Assembly: GCF_007197995.1 (NCBI RefSeq)
Contig: NZ_VKKH01000008.1
Location: 202,911 to 266,910 of the forward strand
Length of the DNA stretch: 64,000 bases
Reading direction: 5' to 3'
Origin: Aliiglaciecola sp. M165
GTDB taxonomy: Bacteria > Pseudomonadota > Gammaproteobacteria > Enterobacterales > Alteromonadaceae
Shown: positions 9,232-19,040 of the stretch, piece by piece
Numbering within the stretch: the first letter of the stretch is position 1
Layout: each line of letters opens with the position of its first letter
Translations under genes and position numbers: made by a program
The notes under the pieces: generated by a model
The model's database searches: none
What the model was told of the DNA's origin: nothing
The model's input: only the letters and a program-made list of their open reading frames with translations

Positions 9232-10202
9232 AAGCAATTGTATGTAGAGAGTTTGCGAGCGTTGATAAGCTTGCCTATGAAGAGCTTCCGGATCCCGTTG
9301 CCAAAAAAGGTGAGGTGGTTGTTGATGTCAAAGCCTGTGGCGTAAATTTCCCAGATGGGCTGTTGGTACAAGGACTGTATCAAATGAAACCGGATTTTCC
9401 TTTTATTCCTGGCAGTGAAGTAGCTGGAGTTATCAGTGAAATTGGTGAAGGGGTTCCGCATTTAAAAGTCGGCAGTAGGGTGATTGCCTTATGCATGCTA
9501 GGTGGTTATGCGGAAAAAGTCGCAGTGCCAATGAGCCATGTGATGCCCATTCCTGATCAAATTCCAGATGATGAGGCAGCCGCATTGGTTACCGCACATG
9601 CTACCGCGCATCACGCACTAAAACAGCGCGCAAATATTCAACCAGGTGAAACGCTTGTTGTCACGGGGGCAGCTGGCGGCACAGGTCTAGCGGCAGTGCA
9701 AATTGGTAAAGCAATGGGGGCGAAAGTTATTGCCGTGTGCTCGACCCAGGAAAAACTCGATGTCGCTAAGCAAAATGGTGCCGACATTCTGATCAATTAT
9801 ACTGAAAACGATTTAAAAACGGCGCTTAAAGAAGCCACTGGTGGTAAAGGTGCAGACGTTGTTTATGAGTGCGTAGGCGGCGATACGTTTCACGCATGCT
9901 CGCGCTCCATGGGCTGGAACGGGCGTTTACTGGTGATTGGTTTTGCTGGCGGAACTATTCCCGAATTTCCAGTTAACCTAGCACTGGTAAAAGGCTATTC
10001 CGTTGTGGGCGTATTTTGGGGCTCTTTTACGCAGCACCAACCGCAAGAGTTCCAACAGAATATGAAGGAGCTTATTGAATGGTATCTAAAAGGCCAGGTC
10101 AAAGTCATCGTTGACCAAACATTACCTCTAAAACAGGCTAAAGACGCCTTGAACAAGGTCATGGGGCGAGAAGTTAAAGGAAAGATGGCACTTCAGCCTT
10201 AA
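9228..10202 (+). CDS. NADPH:quinone oxidoreductase-like MDR protein
   Basis: A 324-residue medium-chain dehydrogenase/reductase of the zinc-free quinone-oxidoreductase (QOR/ZTA1) type. The N-terminal GroES-like domain contains VNFPDGLLVQGLYQMKPDFPF and PGSEVAGVI. The cofactor Rossmann fold has the motif VTGAAGGTGLAAVQIGKAMG around residues 144-163, the AAxGGxG form typical of NADPH-dependent members. No catalytic zinc cysteines are visible. Its start overlaps the stop of the phosphotransferase gene, making it the third member of the operon. It may reduce an enoyl or quinone intermediate formed by the two upstream enzymes, but the substrate is unknown. An intrinsic terminator follows at 10243. 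Confidence 0.88.
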   Translation: MKAIVCREFASVDKLAYEELPDPVAKKGEVVVDVKACGVNFPDGLLVQGLYQMKPDFPFIPGSEVAGVISEIGEGVPHLKVGSRVIALCMLGGYAEKVAVPMSHVMPIPDQIPDDEAAALVTAHATAHHALKQRANIQPGETLVVTGAAGGTGLAAVQIGKAMGAKVIAVCSTQEKLDVAKQNGADILINYTENDLKTALKEATGGKGADVVYECVGGDTFHACSRSMGWNGRLLVIGFAGGTIPEFPVNLALVKGYSVVGVFWGSFTQHQPQEFQQNMKELIEWYLKGQVKVIVDQTLPLKQAKDALNKVMGREVKGKMALQP

Positions 10203-10242
10203 CAATCAGACTTGAACAACCCTAATCGAAATACTAAACTGC

Positions 10243-10265
10243 GGCCTCTTATTCAGAGGCCTTTT
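10243..10265 (+). terminator. Intrinsic terminator overlapping the next gene's RBS
   Basis: GGCCTCT at 10243-10249, loop TATTC, AGAGGCC at 10255-10261, then TTTT. It terminates the ACAD-kinase-MDR operon. The right arm AGAGG is also the only good Shine-Dalgarno for the ATG at 10266, so any read-through transcript would have that RBS paired. Confidence 0.75.
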
Positions 10266-11243
10266 ATGTTTCAGTGCAAACGTTTCACACCAATTATCAT
10301 TAGTCTAGTGACAATTTCTTGCTTGGCGTTGAGTGGCTGTGCAAAGAATAAAATCGTTTACACCGAGGCTGAACAACAACAAATCACAGAACATCAAGCG
10401 CTTGTTGATCAAGCCCAAAAATTTGTACATGCCAATTTATTTGCTGGCATGATCCAAGTTTGGAATACCGACAGAGCAGCTTGGAATGCGTACCTAAACG
10501 CGCAATTATGCGGCGCTGTTGATAAAGCTGAATTGATTGCACAAACCAGCAAAAAAAATCTGCCCATTTTTGTGAGTAATATGACTCAGGTCGCTAGCCA
10601 TCAGGCGCTTTTTTTGGAACCCAACGAACAAGCAGCTTTAGAGGATGTGGCGCAACTCGCCTACCAACTTTTTAGTACCAGCTACGCCAAAGGCTATGCA
10701 CGTCAAGTGAGTTTGGCCGATGAAATGTCACCTGGCATGCAAGAAGAAATGTGTCAGGGACGAGTATTGACAGATGAACAGCAAAACGAGGTTAATACAG
10801 GTTTACGCTGGACATCTTTTACCACACCGGTGCTGGCAAAAAACAACGGCTTGAACCCTCATGCTCAAAATGGTGAAAAGGCATTCCAACAGCTTTTGCA
10901 GCAGCAATATGCGCAATTTGATGCTCTGGTGTATAGTCATGCTTACCAGCAATCTGAAGCCTATCAAGTATTGTTTTTTGAGGTAAATAAATACGAAAAC
11001 GTACAGTCTTATGGCGAGCATGTGAGCCGTTTGTCGGGAACGGCATTGGGAGCACAAAACAGTCAATTTCACGATGATTTTGCTTACCTGATCCTCTCTT
11101 CCGGTTTTCACTGGGGTATGCTTTCTGTACTTGCCGTGTTAGAGGAAGAATATCCAAGATTGCATGATCGGAAAAAGCAGCAAGCAGCGATTCAAATCAA
11201 AACCATTACTCAGGAAATTGAGGCAAAAAATCAACAAGGGTAG
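10266..11243 (+). CDS. Putative lipoprotein of unknown function
   Basis: About 325 residues. The N-terminus MFQCKRFTPIII followed by LALSGC gives a type II signal peptide with lipid-modified Cys25. The rest is mostly helical, rich in Gln and Ala, with no enzyme motif I recognise. The segments NLFAGMIQVWNTDRAAWNAYL and FHDDFAYLILSSGFHWGML stand out. I start it at the ATG at 10266 (RBS AGAGG) rather than at an in-frame TTG at 10212, because only the ATG gives a proper signal peptide. The residue after the lipid Cys is Ala, which by the usual rule would allow outer-membrane sorting. A terminator at 11281 closes it. Confidence 0.7.
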   Translation: MFQCKRFTPIIISLVTISCLALSGCAKNKIVYTEAEQQQITEHQALVDQAQKFVHANLFAGMIQVWNTDRAAWNAYLNAQLCGAVDKAELIAQTSKKNLPIFVSNMTQVASHQALFLEPNEQAALEDVAQLAYQLFSTSYAKGYARQVSLADEMSPGMQEEMCQGRVLTDEQQNEVNTGLRWTSFTTPVLAKNNGLNPHAQNGEKAFQQLLQQQYAQFDALVYSHAYQQSEAYQVLFFEVNKYENVQSYGEHVSRLSGTALGAQNSQFHDDFAYLILSSGFHWGMLSVLAVLEEEYPRLHDRKKQQAAIQIKTITQEIEAKNQQG

Positions 11244-11280
11244 GCAACTCGATTTGTTGGTCTGCCTGAATATCAGACAC

Positions 11281-11308
11281 AAAAAAACCTCCGCGCTGGA
11301 GGTTTTTT
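11281..11308. terminator. Bidirectional terminator
   Basis: AAAAAAACCTCC, loop GCGCT, GGAGGTTTTTT. It serves the rightward lipoprotein gene and the leftward DUF3718-like gene that stops at 11323. Confidence 0.85.
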
Positions 11309-11322
11309 AGTTTTAAAGAAAA

Positions 11323-11718
11323 TTAAATTCGTTCATTAAGCGCACTAGCGATTGGCGAACTAGCTAAACCGTTTTCGTTTACCCACTGTTGTAACGTTTT
11401 ACCGTCTTTTTCGGGTGCTTTAAGGTCACCTTTTGGCATTTTTTTCACCAATAATGTACCGGTTTCAGCTGCATTGTTAAGCATTGCTGTGCGTATTAAG
11501 CTGTTACCACCACAGGTGATACCAGAATAGTAATCTTTCAATTTTAGTCTGTAGTCAGACTGCACTTTTTTCATTTTCTTTCGCAATTCACCTTTGTCAT
11601 CGGTTTTAACAATGGTGCATATGTTTTGTAATGCAGCATTAATATCGGCATGTGCGGTGCCCGAAAACATCAAAGTCGCGGCGGTGATAGCAATAGAAGC
11701 TTTAACAATTTTCAACAT
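11323..11718 (-). CDS. Small secreted DUF3718-like protein, paralogue 1
   Basis: A 131-residue protein with a signal peptide ending GTAHA and a mature part of about 107 residues. The core has ICTIVKTDDKGELRKKMKK, SDYRLKLKDYYSGITCGGNS and RTAMLNNAAETG. Two cysteines (in NICTIV and ITCGGN) could form a disulphide in the periplasm. I place it in the DUF3718-type family common in Alteromonadales and Shewanella from memory of the motif, without a search; function is unknown. RBS AAGGAGG lies directly upstream of the ATG at 11718. Two closer paralogues lie near 22 and 24 kb. All three share the ATAC-N4-GTAT palindrome about 100 bases upstream, so they are probably co-regulated. Confidence 0.8.
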   Translation of the reverse strand: MLKIVKASIAITAATLMFSGTAHADINAALQNICTIVKTDDKGELRKKMKKVQSDYRLKLKDYYSGITCGGNSLIRTAMLNNAAETGTLLVKKMPKGDLKAPEKDGKTLQQWVNENGLASSPIASALNERI

Positions 11719-11817
11719 GGTTAATTCCTCCTTCAGTTAATTGTTCAAGAATCACTGTTGAATTAAAGTACAATTAAATTAAAGACCAACTTAAGTATTA
11801 AAAAAATCTCTGATCTG

Positions 11818-11829
11818 ATACTTGGGTAT
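11818..11829 (-). promoter_or_regulatory. Conserved ATAC-N4-GTAT operator, copy 1
   Basis: ATACTTGGGTAT, an inverted repeat of ATAC/GTAT, 100 bases upstream of the first DUF3718-like gene. The same 12-mer or a one-base variant lies 93 bases upstream of both other paralogues. Likely binding site of a dimeric regulator; a LuxR/NarL-type regulator is one guess. Confidence 0.55.
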
Positions 11830-11951
11830 GTAATTTAATACATGTTCATTAAATTGGAATTAAACGGATCCGCTGACGATTTTGCTACGTTGCTTCGATT
11901 TTGAAATCGGTTCATATGCACTTCTAACGGGGTACGACATGCTTGACCGAC

Positions 11952-11975
11952 AAAAAAAGAGGCCATGAGGCCTCT
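11952..11975 (-). terminator. Terminator of the dehalogenase-SDR-acyl-CoA synthetase operon
   Basis: On the minus strand AGAGGCC, loop TCAT, GGCCTCT followed by seven T. It lies 22 bases after the acyl-CoA synthetase stop. Confidence 0.85.
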
Positions 11976-11997
11976 TCAAATGGCTTGATATTCCCCG

Positions 11998-13641
11998 TTA
12001 GCTGGCGAATTCATAATCTTTATAGGTCTGACGTAAAGCCAATTTATTGAGTTTGCCCGTTGCAGTGTGTGGAAGCTCTTCGGTAAATATTACATCATCG
12101 GGTACCGACCACTTGTGCAATCGCGCTTGTAAGTATTCTATAATATCCTCTTTACTCAATGTTGCTCCGGGACTCAATACTACGATTAATAAAGGCCTTT
12201 CGGTCCATTTGGGGTGATATCGGCCAATGGCTGCCGCTTCGGCAATCTGCTCGTGACTTGCTGCAGCGTTCTCGATTTCAATTGAACTAACCCATTCACC
12301 GCCTGTTTTAATTACATCTTTTGTGCGGTCGGTGATCTGCATAAAACCATCCGGATCGATAGTGGCCACATCACCAGTGTTTAACCAGCCGTCCGCATCA
12401 ACAGGGCAGTCATCCGCACCGGGCTCCTGCGACATGCCGTAATAACCCGTTGCAATCCAAGGACCTTTAACTTTGAGAGCGCCAAAGGCAACACCATCCC
12501 AAGGAAGTTCGTTGTTGTTGTCATCAGCAATTTTCAATTCGACACCAAACACGGTTCTACCCTGTTTTGCTTGGAGATCAGTAATTTTTTCTTCAGGTAA
12601 GTCTTCCATTCCCGGTTTGAGACTAAACAGAGTGCCAAGTGGGCTCATTTCAGTCATCCCCCAGCCTTGTAAGACGCGAGTATTGTAGTCGAATTTAAGT
12701 CGCTCAATGATCCCGCGAGGGCAAGCTGCGCCGCCTGTACTGGCGGTTTCGAGGGAATCAATTTTTTTGCCTGAACTATCTAAATAGTCGAGCAATGCCA
12801 TCCATATTGTCGGTACACCTGAACTGTAAGACACCTTCTCAGTCTCAATTAGATTCTGCAAGGTTTCACCATCAGCCATTTTGGGGCCAGGCATAACTAG
12901 CTTCGCACCAACCATAATAGAGGCGTAGGGAATACCCCAGGCGTTGACATGAAACATCGGCACAATAGGCATGCAAACGTCGCGATTAGAGGCATTGGTC
13001 GCATCGGGAAGTGCACCAGCGTAGGCATGCAACAACGTTGAACGGTGACTGTAGACAACGCCCTTTGGATTTCCGGTGGTTCCCGAGGTATAGCACATAC
13101 CACAGGCTGTATTTTCATCAAACTCAGGCCAGTCGTAATCGTCATCTTGTTCAGCAAGCAGCTCTTCATAACAATACACGTTAGGGAGCTCTGTTATTGG
13201 CATAGTGTCTTTGCCAGTCAACACAATAATGCCTTCCAATGATGTTAAATGAGGGTGCAATGCTTCGATCAGCGGCATTACAAGCACATCCACAAAAATG
13301 AATTTGTCTTGAGCGTGGTTGATGATGTAATTAATTTGCTCTGGAAAAAGCTTTGGATTGATCATATGGCAAACCATGCCGGAACCTGATACGCCGTAAT
13401 ACAGCTCTAAATGTCGATAATCATTCCAGGCCAGTGTACCGATCCTGTCACCAAATTTTGCGCCTAGATTGGTCAAAGCATTAGCTAACTGTCTTGAACG
13501 TCGGGCAAAATCAGTATAGGTGTATCGGTGCCTTGGGTTGTCCGCAGTCACGGACACAATTTCTTGATTGGGATAGTTTTTTTCAGCATGACGCAAAATT
13601 GATGAAATCATCAATTGCGTCTTCATCATCAAGCCTTTCAT
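11998..13641 (-). CDS. Fatty-acid/acyl-CoA synthetase (AMP-forming)
   Basis: A 547-residue adenylate-forming ligase that activates a carboxylic acid to acyl-AMP and then acyl-CoA. The phosphate-binding loop is [12 protein letters not shown], followed by PMFHVNAWG, the [11 protein letters not shown] motif, and the hinge and C-terminal ADVIKT-like region [20 protein letters not shown]. The catalytic Lys region near the C-terminus is TATGKLNK. It resembles the medium/long-chain synthetases (AlkK-type) common in alkane and fatty-acid clusters. The start at 13641 has GGAAAT upstream; in-frame Met codons 12-15 bases later with AAAGG upstream are alternatives. Third gene of the leftward operon after the SDR, 82 bases away; no terminator is seen in that gap. 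Confidence 0.9.
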   Translation of the reverse strand: MKGLMMKTQLMISSILRHAEKNYPNQEIVSVTADNPRHRYTYTDFARRSRQLANALTNLGAKFGDRIGTLAWNDYRHLELYYGVSGSGMVCHMINPKLFPEQINYIINHAQDKFIFVDVLVMPLIEALHPHLTSLEGIIVLTGKDTMPITELPNVYCYEELLAEQDDDYDWPEFDENTACGMCYTSGTTGNPKGVVYSHRSTLLHAYAGALPDATNASNRDVCMPIVPMFHVNAWGIPYASIMVGAKLVMPGPKMADGETLQNLIETEKVSYSSGVPTIWMALLDYLDSSGKKIDSLETASTGGAACPRGIIERLKFDYNTRVLQGWGMTEMSPLGTLFSLKPGMEDLPEEKITDLQAKQGRTVFGVELKIADDNNNELPWDGVAFGALKVKGPWIATGYYGMSQEPGADDCPVDADGWLNTGDVATIDPDGFMQITDRTKDVIKTGGEWVSSIEIENAAASHEQIAEAAAIGRYHPKWTERPLLIVVLSPGATLSKEDIIEYLQARLHKWSVPDDVIFTEELPHTATGKLNKLALRQTYKDYEFAS

Positions 13642-13723
13642 TCATATTTCCTATCGGTCGTGTTACTGTGATAACGCTGTTCTGGCAGCGCTATAAGTCA
13701 TTGGTGATAGCTTGTTTCGCTAT

Positions 13724-14491
13724 TTACCACGCACTTACTGCACCATCGATCGCGATGGTTTGGCCGCTCATGTAAGAATTTCCTGGCGACAATATAAGTA
13801 TCATAGTATTAACCACTTCCTGCGGATCAGCCAATCGACGCATTGGGCACCCTCGTGCAAGGCGTTCTTGACTCTCAGGTGAATCGTAACCATCAACCGC
13901 AAGGATATTGGTGGGGCTATAAAATGGACAAATCGCGTTGGCGCGGATACCTTTTTTCGCATATTCGACCGCGGCTGTGCGAGTTAAACCGACTACAGCA
14001 TGTTTGGCCGCGGAGTATGCAGCACCTTTTGGTGCGCCGCCTATTCCTGCCATTGAACTGACATTTAATACATGGCCCGAGCCTTGTTTTAGCATTGCCT
14101 CAATTTGGTATTTCATACCAAATAAAACGCCATTTACGTTCACTGCCATTTGCTTATCAATGGTTGCCTGGTCAACTTGATGAAGTGGCATTAGAGAATG
14201 TGCGATCCCTGCATTGTTGACACCAATGTCTAATCTGCCAAATGTTTTTAACGCCCCATCGACCATGGCCTTAACTGCTGCTTCATCGCTTACATCGCAG
14301 GCCATGGAAATGACTTGATTATCGGTGAGCGAGAGGGAGTCAAGGGTATTTTGTAATTCGTCCAGGTTGATATCACCAAGTACAAGATTACATCCTCTTG
14401 AGGCAAGTCCTTGTGCAAGTAGACGACCAAAACCGCTAGATGCGCCGGTTATCATGGCCACTTGGCCGCTAAAATCGAGTAGTGAGTCCAA
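13724..14491 (-). CDS. SDR-family oxidoreductase
   Basis: A 255-residue classical short-chain dehydrogenase/reductase. The cofactor motif is TGASSGFG at residues 15-22, NNAG is at 92-95, and the catalytic set is Ser145/146, Tyr159 and Lys163 (YSAAK). Asp40 at the end of the second beta strand suggests NAD(H) preference, by family rule. The C-terminal SGQTIAIDGA segment is typical. Lying 30 bases after the dehalogenase-like gene and before the acyl-CoA synthetase, it likely oxidises an alcohol intermediate (for example one released by dehalogenation) or a 3-hydroxyacyl substrate. The alcohol-to-acid order is an inference from the neighbours. Confidence 0.88.
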   Translation of the reverse strand: MDSLLDFSGQVAMITGASSGFGRLLAQGLASRGCNLVLGDINLDELQNTLDSLSLTDNQVISMACDVSDEAAVKAMVDGALKTFGRLDIGVNNAGIAHSLMPLHQVDQATIDKQMAVNVNGVLFGMKYQIEAMLKQGSGHVLNVSSMAGIGGAPKGAAYSAAKHAVVGLTRTAAVEYAKKGIRANAICPFYSPTNILAVDGYDSPESQERLARGCPMRRLADPQEVVNTMILILSPGNSYMSGQTIAIDGAVSAW

Positions 14492-14521
14492 AAAAATTCT
14501 CCTTGGGAAAGGTTTTATAAA

Positions 14522-15430
14522 TTATTGAGTTGCGTCAATGAATGACAACACAACTTGAGCGAAGTCTGGGCCTTGATCTTCTTGTAGGAAATGACCACCA
14601 TTTTTAATCGTTGTGTGCGCCTGTCCGGCACACCCTGGAATTAATTTCTGGAAAAGTTTGTCACCGCCAGCGCTGACCGGATCTGAGTCACTAAAGGCAG
14701 TCAAAAATGGTTTGTTCCACTTTTTTAATATCTGCCATGCCTGTCGATTGGCCTCAGAGGCGGGATTATCAGGTGTAGCAGGAACGAGCAGCGGGAAAAC
14801 TCTTGCGCCGGCTTTGTATGATTCGTCAGGGTAGGGCGCGTTATAAGCATCAATAACACTTTGGGGCAATTCAGTAACAGTACCGCCTTTGATAATTCCC
14901 CCTGCAGGAAAAACCTCGACACTTTGTGAAAATGCTTTCCAATTATCGAAAGCTTCCCCCATGGGATGATCACCTGTGGGCAAAAAGGTATTGGCTGCGC
15001 AGACGCGGGCAAAGTGGTCAGGGAATTGTGCCACCAATCGTAGGCCTAATAAGCCTCCCCAATCCTGACATACTAGGGTGATGTCATTCAATTCGAGTTG
15101 AGTCACGATGTTGGCAATCCAATCCACATGGCGTTGATAAGTGTAATCGGTCTGCTTAGTGGGTTTGTCCGATCTTCCAAATCCGATTAAGTCAGGCGCT
15201 ATCGCACGAAACCCTGCCTTTTGGACCGGAACGATCATTTTTCTATACAGAAAAGACCAAGAGGGTTCGCCGTGAAGCATTAATACCACAGGCGCGTCTT
15301 TTTCGCCCTCGTCGACATAGTGCATTCTAAGCTGGCCACCTTCTGTATCATCCACCTGAATGTAGTGGGGTGAAAACGGATAATCGGGTAAATCAGCAAA
15401 GCAATTATCCGGTGTGCGAAGCGCTTCCAT
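14522..15430 (-). CDS. Haloalkane dehalogenase-like alpha/beta hydrolase
   Basis: A 302-residue alpha/beta hydrolase of the haloalkane dehalogenase subfamily I (DhlA) type. The oxyanion segment is HGEPSW at 53-58. The nucleophile is Asp123 in CQDWGG, with Trp124 directly after it in the halide-binding position of DhlA. Later segments supply the acid (FSDSDPVSAGG) and the base His (KNGGHFLQEDQG). These features separate it from the epoxide hydrolase at 20.9 kb, which has HGFPE instead. Reaction by family: R-X + water to alcohol and halide. The family also covers enzymes with little dehalogenase activity, so the real substrate needs assay. First gene of the leftward operon; a perfect 15-base palindrome sits 12 bases upstream of its start. 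Confidence 0.82.
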   Translation of the reverse strand: MEALRTPDNCFADLPDYPFSPHYIQVDDTEGGQLRMHYVDEGEKDAPVVLMLHGEPSWSFLYRKMIVPVQKAGFRAIAPDLIGFGRSDKPTKQTDYTYQRHVDWIANIVTQLELNDITLVCQDWGGLLGLRLVAQFPDHFARVCAANTFLPTGDHPMGEAFDNWKAFSQSVEVFPAGGIIKGGTVTELPQSVIDAYNAPYPDESYKAGARVFPLLVPATPDNPASEANRQAWQILKKWNKPFLTAFSDSDPVSAGGDKLFQKLIPGCAGQAHTTIKNGGHFLQEDQGPDFAQVVLSFIDATQ

Positions 15431-15441
15431 AAGTATCCCTG

Positions 15442-15456
15442 TTTACAAGTTGTAAA
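15442..15456. promoter_or_regulatory. Perfect palindrome upstream of the dehalogenase operon
   Basis: TTTACAAGTTGTAAA, perfectly symmetrical about one central base, 12 bases from the start codon of the dehalogenase-like gene. Size and symmetry suit a TetR-type repressor. No TetR gene is encoded nearby. Confidence 0.5.
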
Positions 15457-15659
15457 TCGTTATGTAATTCCAAGAGAATCAGATGCACAAAGCAAAGTCA
15501 ATAACTGCAATCCTTTGCAATAACTGACTTGCCGACAGATATCAGTATTATCAACGGTTCGGCTTTATATCAATTTGATTTATTTATACGCATAAAACCA
15601 ATAAATTTGGATGATTAAGACAGCTGTCCTAGTATCGTGCTCTACTCGAATTTTTCATT

Positions 15660-15669
15660 CTGTTAACAG
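15660..15669. promoter_or_regulatory. Palindrome overlapping the RBS of the beta-oxidation operon
   Basis: CTGTTAACAG, a perfect 10-base palindrome whose end is part of the AGGGGA ribosome binding site of the gene starting at 15678. A second perfect 10-mer, GACAGCTGTC, lies at 15619-15628. Either could be an operator; chance is possible at this length. Confidence 0.25.
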
Positions 15670-15677
15670 GGGATTTT

Positions 15678-17798
15678 ATGAGCGCTGACAAGTCTGCAGC
15701 CGTAATAAGCCAAAATCAGGGCAATGTGGCATTAGTATTAATGCAAAGTCCGCCAGTGAACGCGTTATCTAAAGCGGTTCGTATTGGTCTAATTGAAGAG
15801 ATTAAAGCAGCATTGAATGATGACAGCATTCAGGCCATCGTCATTTCGTCTCAACAACCGCTATTTTCAGGCGGTGCAGATATCAGTGAATTTTCAGGTG
15901 GGGATTTTGAGCCACCGTTACCCGATGTGCTTGATTTAATCGAAAATGCTGACAAGCCTGTGATTGCCGTGCTGAATGGACCAGCATTTGGCGGTGGATT
16001 AGAAGTTGCCTTAGCATGTCATTACCGCATTACGTTTGCGGCGAACAAAGTAGGCTTGCCTGAAGTCAACCTTGGCATTCTGCCTGGAGCAGGAGGAACT
16101 CAGCGTCTACCTAGGCTGGCGGGCGTAGCAAAAGCATTGGACATGATTGTTACGGGCAAACCTGCGAAAGCTAGCACAGTAAAAGGTGCGTTTGATTTAA
16201 TCGTTGAACAACCAGAAGCGTTGATGGAAGAAAGTTTGAATTTTATCAACGAGCTTATTAAAAATGGCGCAGCCATCAAACGAACAAAAGATATTTCTAT
16301 CGATCCGGCTTCGGCGCCGGCTGAATTGTTTGCCCAATTCCGTCAGGGAATTGCCAAACAGGCGAGAGGATTCTTCTCTCCAGAACGTTGCATACAAGCA
16401 GTGGAAGCCGCTGTTGAATTGCCCATGGAAGCTGGCCTCAAACGAGAAGGCGAGCTGTTTATGGAATGTATGCAGTCTCCACAAGCGCGGGCTCAACAGC
16501 ATTTCTTTTTCGCTGAACGAGCCGCTGGTCATGTAGACGACTTCGATAAATCAACACCAGTAAGAGATATTAAAAAGGTTGGTATTATTGGTGCAGGCAC
16601 TATGGGTGGCGGTATTGCAATGAATTTTGCTAACGCGGGTATCCCTGTTGTGATGTTAGAGCTTAAGCAGGAGGCGCTGGACAAAGGCTTAGCAGTAATC
16701 CGTCGCAACTACGAAAACTCAGCTAAAAAAGGCAAGCTTAGTGCTGATGATGTTGAAAATCGCATGGCTTTACTCATGGGCGCAACAGACTACGATGCGC
16801 TGTCGGATGTCGATTTGGTAATCGAAGCGGTGTTCGAAAAAATGGAAGTGAAAAAGCAAGTCTTTGGCAAGCTGGGCGAAGTTTGTAAGCCAGGCGCTAT
16901 CCTCGCTTCCAACACATCTACCCTCGATTTAGATGAGATTGCTGCTTCAACTTCGCGTCCGCAAGACGTGATCGGATTGCACTTCTTCAGCCCGGCTAAT
17001 GTCATGAAATTGCTCGAAGTTGTTAAAGGTGAAAAAACCGCTGCAGACGTAATCAAAACCAGCATGAAAATGGCTAAGACGATCCGCAAAGTCGCCGTGT
17101 TGGTTGGCGTCTGTTTCGGATTTGTCGGAAACCGAATGATTGAACCTTACGGTCGCGAATCAAATCGATTGACGCTGGAAGGGGCCTCCCCAGAGCAAGT
17201 GGATAAGGTTATTTACGATTTTGGTATGCCGATGGGACCCAACACCATGGGAGACATGGCTGGTCTTGATATCGGTTACTTCGTTCGTCAATCCCGTCAA
17301 GAATTTATCTCACACGATCCCAGTTATGCAGTGGTTGCTGATCGGCTGGTTGAAGAGGGGCGTGTCGGTCTGAAAGTCGGTAAAGGTATATACCTGTACG
17401 AAGACGGAAGTCGCGTTCCTGTGCCTGATCCACAGGTGCTCGAAATTGCCAAACAAGAAGCCGATAAACTCGGTGTTGAACAACGCGCTCACAGCGAACA
17501 AGAAATATTGGAACGTTGCATTTTTCCATTGATTAACGAAGGTGCACAGATCCTTGAAGAAGGTATTGCAGCCAAGTCTAGTGACATCGATGTGATCTAC
17601 GTTTATGGCTATGGATTCCCGGTTTATCGAGGCGGACCCATGCAATACGCAGATGAAATTGGTTTGGACAAAGTGTACCAAGCTATGTGCAAGTATCGTG
17701 ATGAGCTGGGTGAGTATGGAAAAATGTGGTTTGAACCTGCGCCGTTATTGAAGCAACTTGCTGAGCAAGGCAAACGCTTTGCTGATTATCGCAAATAA
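15678..17798 (+). CDS. Bifunctional enoyl-CoA hydratase / 3-hydroxyacyl-CoA dehydrogenase
   Basis: A 706-residue multifunctional beta-oxidation protein (FadJ/FadB superfamily, short form). Residues 1 to about 190 are a crotonase domain with the oxyanion segments [10 protein letters not shown] and [11 protein letters not shown] and the catalytic-Glu region [14 protein letters not shown]. Near residue 300 a Rossmann fold starts ([13 protein letters not shown]), followed by [16 protein letters not shown], the 3-hydroxyacyl-CoA dehydrogenase active-site signature, and two C-terminal helical domains. It hydrates trans-2-enoyl-CoA and oxidises the 3-hydroxyacyl-CoA with NAD. The ATG at 15678 has a strong AGGGGA RBS. 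First gene of a rightward operon with a thiolase and an acyl-CoA dehydrogenase, so the three encode a full beta-oxidation cycle. Confidence 0.93.
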   Translation: MSADKSAAVISQNQGNVALVLMQSPPVNALSKAVRIGLIEEIKAALNDDSIQAIVISSQQPLFSGGADISEFSGGDFEPPLPDVLDLIENADKPVIAVLNGPAFGGGLEVALACHYRITFAANKVGLPEVNLGILPGAGGTQRLPRLAGVAKALDMIVTGKPAKASTVKGAFDLIVEQPEALMEESLNFINELIKNGAAIKRTKDISIDPASAPAELFAQFRQGIAKQARGFFSPERCIQAVEAAVELPMEAGLKREGELFMECMQSPQARAQQHFFFAERAAGHVDDFDKSTPVRDIKKVGIIGAGTMGGGIAMNFANAGIPVVMLELKQEALDKGLAVIRRNYENSAKKGKLSADDVENRMALLMGATDYDALSDVDLVIEAVFEKMEVKKQVFGKLGEVCKPGAILASNTSTLDLDEIAASTSRPQDVIGLHFFSPANVMKLLEVVKGEKTAADVIKTSMKMAKTIRKVAVLVGVCFGFVGNRMIEPYGRESNRLTLEGASPEQVDKVIYDFGMPMGPNTMGDMAGLDIGYFVRQSRQEFISHDPSYAVVADRLVEEGRVGLKVGKGIYLYEDGSRVPVPDPQVLEIAKQEADKLGVEQRAHSEQEILERCIFPLINEGAQILEEGIAAKSSDIDVIYVYGYGFPVYRGGPMQYADEIGLDKVYQAMCKYRDELGEYGKMWFEPAPLLKQLAEQGKRFADYRK

Positions 17799-17833
17799 GT
17801 ACCTCGAAAAAAGAATATCTTAAGGATTTAACT

Positions 17834-19015
17834 ATGAAAGAAGCAGTCATTGTATCTACCGCTCGTACGCCAATTGGTCGAGCGTATCGAGGTGCGTTTA
17901 ATAATTTAGAGGCACCTAGTCTTGCTGGTCATGCGATCAGCGCAGCGGTTGCCAAAGCAGGCATCGACCCAGCTTCCGTCGATGATGTGATCTTGGGCAG
18001 TGCGCTGACTCAAGGCTCTGGCGGTATGAATATAGGCCGCTTGGGGGCATTAGCGGGGGGACTACCCGTAACAGTGTCTGGCATGACCCTAGACCGTCAA
18101 TGCAGTTCAGGCATGTACGCGATTGCCACCGCCGCTAAACACATCATTACCGACAATGTACCGGTGATGGTTGCAGGAGGTTTAGATTCCATCAGTTTGG
18201 TGCAAAACGACAAAATGAATACGTTTCGGATGGTGGATAAAGCACTAGTAGCCAAACACAAAGACATTTATATGCCGATGCTGCAAACCGCAGAAGTGGT
18301 TGCTAATCGTTACGGTATTAGCCGAGATGAGCAAGATGAATACGGTTATCAGAGCCAAATGCGTACCGCGGCTGCTCAGCAAGCGGGCAAGTTTGATGAT
18401 GAGATTGTGCCGGTTACGGCGACCAAAGTGGTGGTTAACAAAGAAACCAAAGAGCAAAGCTTAGAAGAAGTGACGCTAACAAAAGATGAAGGTAATCGTG
18501 CGGAAACGACACTTGAAGGCTTGCAAGGGTTGAAGCCCGTAATCGAAGGTGGATGTATCACCGCAGGTAATGCCAGCCAGCTTTCAGACGGTGCTTCGGC
18601 CAGTGTAATGATGGACAGCAAGCTGGCTGAACAGCAAAACCTTACTCCTCTAGGCGTCTATCGCGGTATTGCTGTGGCCGGTTGTGAACCAGATGAGATG
18701 GGTATCGGGCCCATTTTTGCCGTGCCAAAGTTGCTAAAACAACATGGTTTGAAAATCGAAGATATCGGCTTGTGGGAACTGAATGAAGCGTTTGCAGTTC
18801 AGGTGCTTTACTGTCAGAAAAAACTGGGCATTCCAGCAGAACTCATGAACGTAAATGGTGGCGCAATCTCTATTGGACACCCATATGGTATGAGTGGTGC
18901 GCGAATGGTAGGTCATGCACTTATCGAAGGAAAACGTCGCGGCGCAAAATATGTCGTGTGCACGATGTGCATCGGTGGTGGCATGGGTGCTGCCGGATTA
19001 TTCGAAGTATATTAA
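17834..19015 (+). CDS. Acetyl-CoA C-acyltransferase (thiolase)
   Basis: A 393-residue thiolase that cleaves 3-ketoacyl-CoA with CoA to acetyl-CoA and a shortened acyl-CoA. The nucleophilic Cys is Cys90 in DRQCSSG. The acid/base residues lie in [12 protein letters not shown] (His) and [13 protein letters not shown] (second Cys) near the C-terminus; both are present, so it should be active. Length and motifs fit the FadA/AtoB family. It lies 35 bases after the hydratase/dehydrogenase gene with AAGGATT before its ATG, and 25 bases before the acyl-CoA dehydrogenase gene. The broad family cannot separate a degradative from a biosynthetic thiolase by motif; the context argues for degradation. Confidence 0.93.
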   Translation: MKEAVIVSTARTPIGRAYRGAFNNLEAPSLAGHAISAAVAKAGIDPASVDDVILGSALTQGSGGMNIGRLGALAGGLPVTVSGMTLDRQCSSGMYAIATAAKHIITDNVPVMVAGGLDSISLVQNDKMNTFRMVDKALVAKHKDIYMPMLQTAEVVANRYGISRDEQDEYGYQSQMRTAAAQQAGKFDDEIVPVTATKVVVNKETKEQSLEEVTLTKDEGNRAETTLEGLQGLKPVIEGGCITAGNASQLSDGASASVMMDSKLAEQQNLTPLGVYRGIAVAGCEPDEMGIGPIFAVPKLLKQHGLKIEDIGLWELNEAFAVQVLYCQKKLGIPAELMNVNGGAISIGHPYGMSGARMVGHALIEGKRRGAKYVVCTMCIGGGMGAAGLFEVY

Positions 19016-19040
19016 GACATAAGAAAGGTAGTAACGAATT

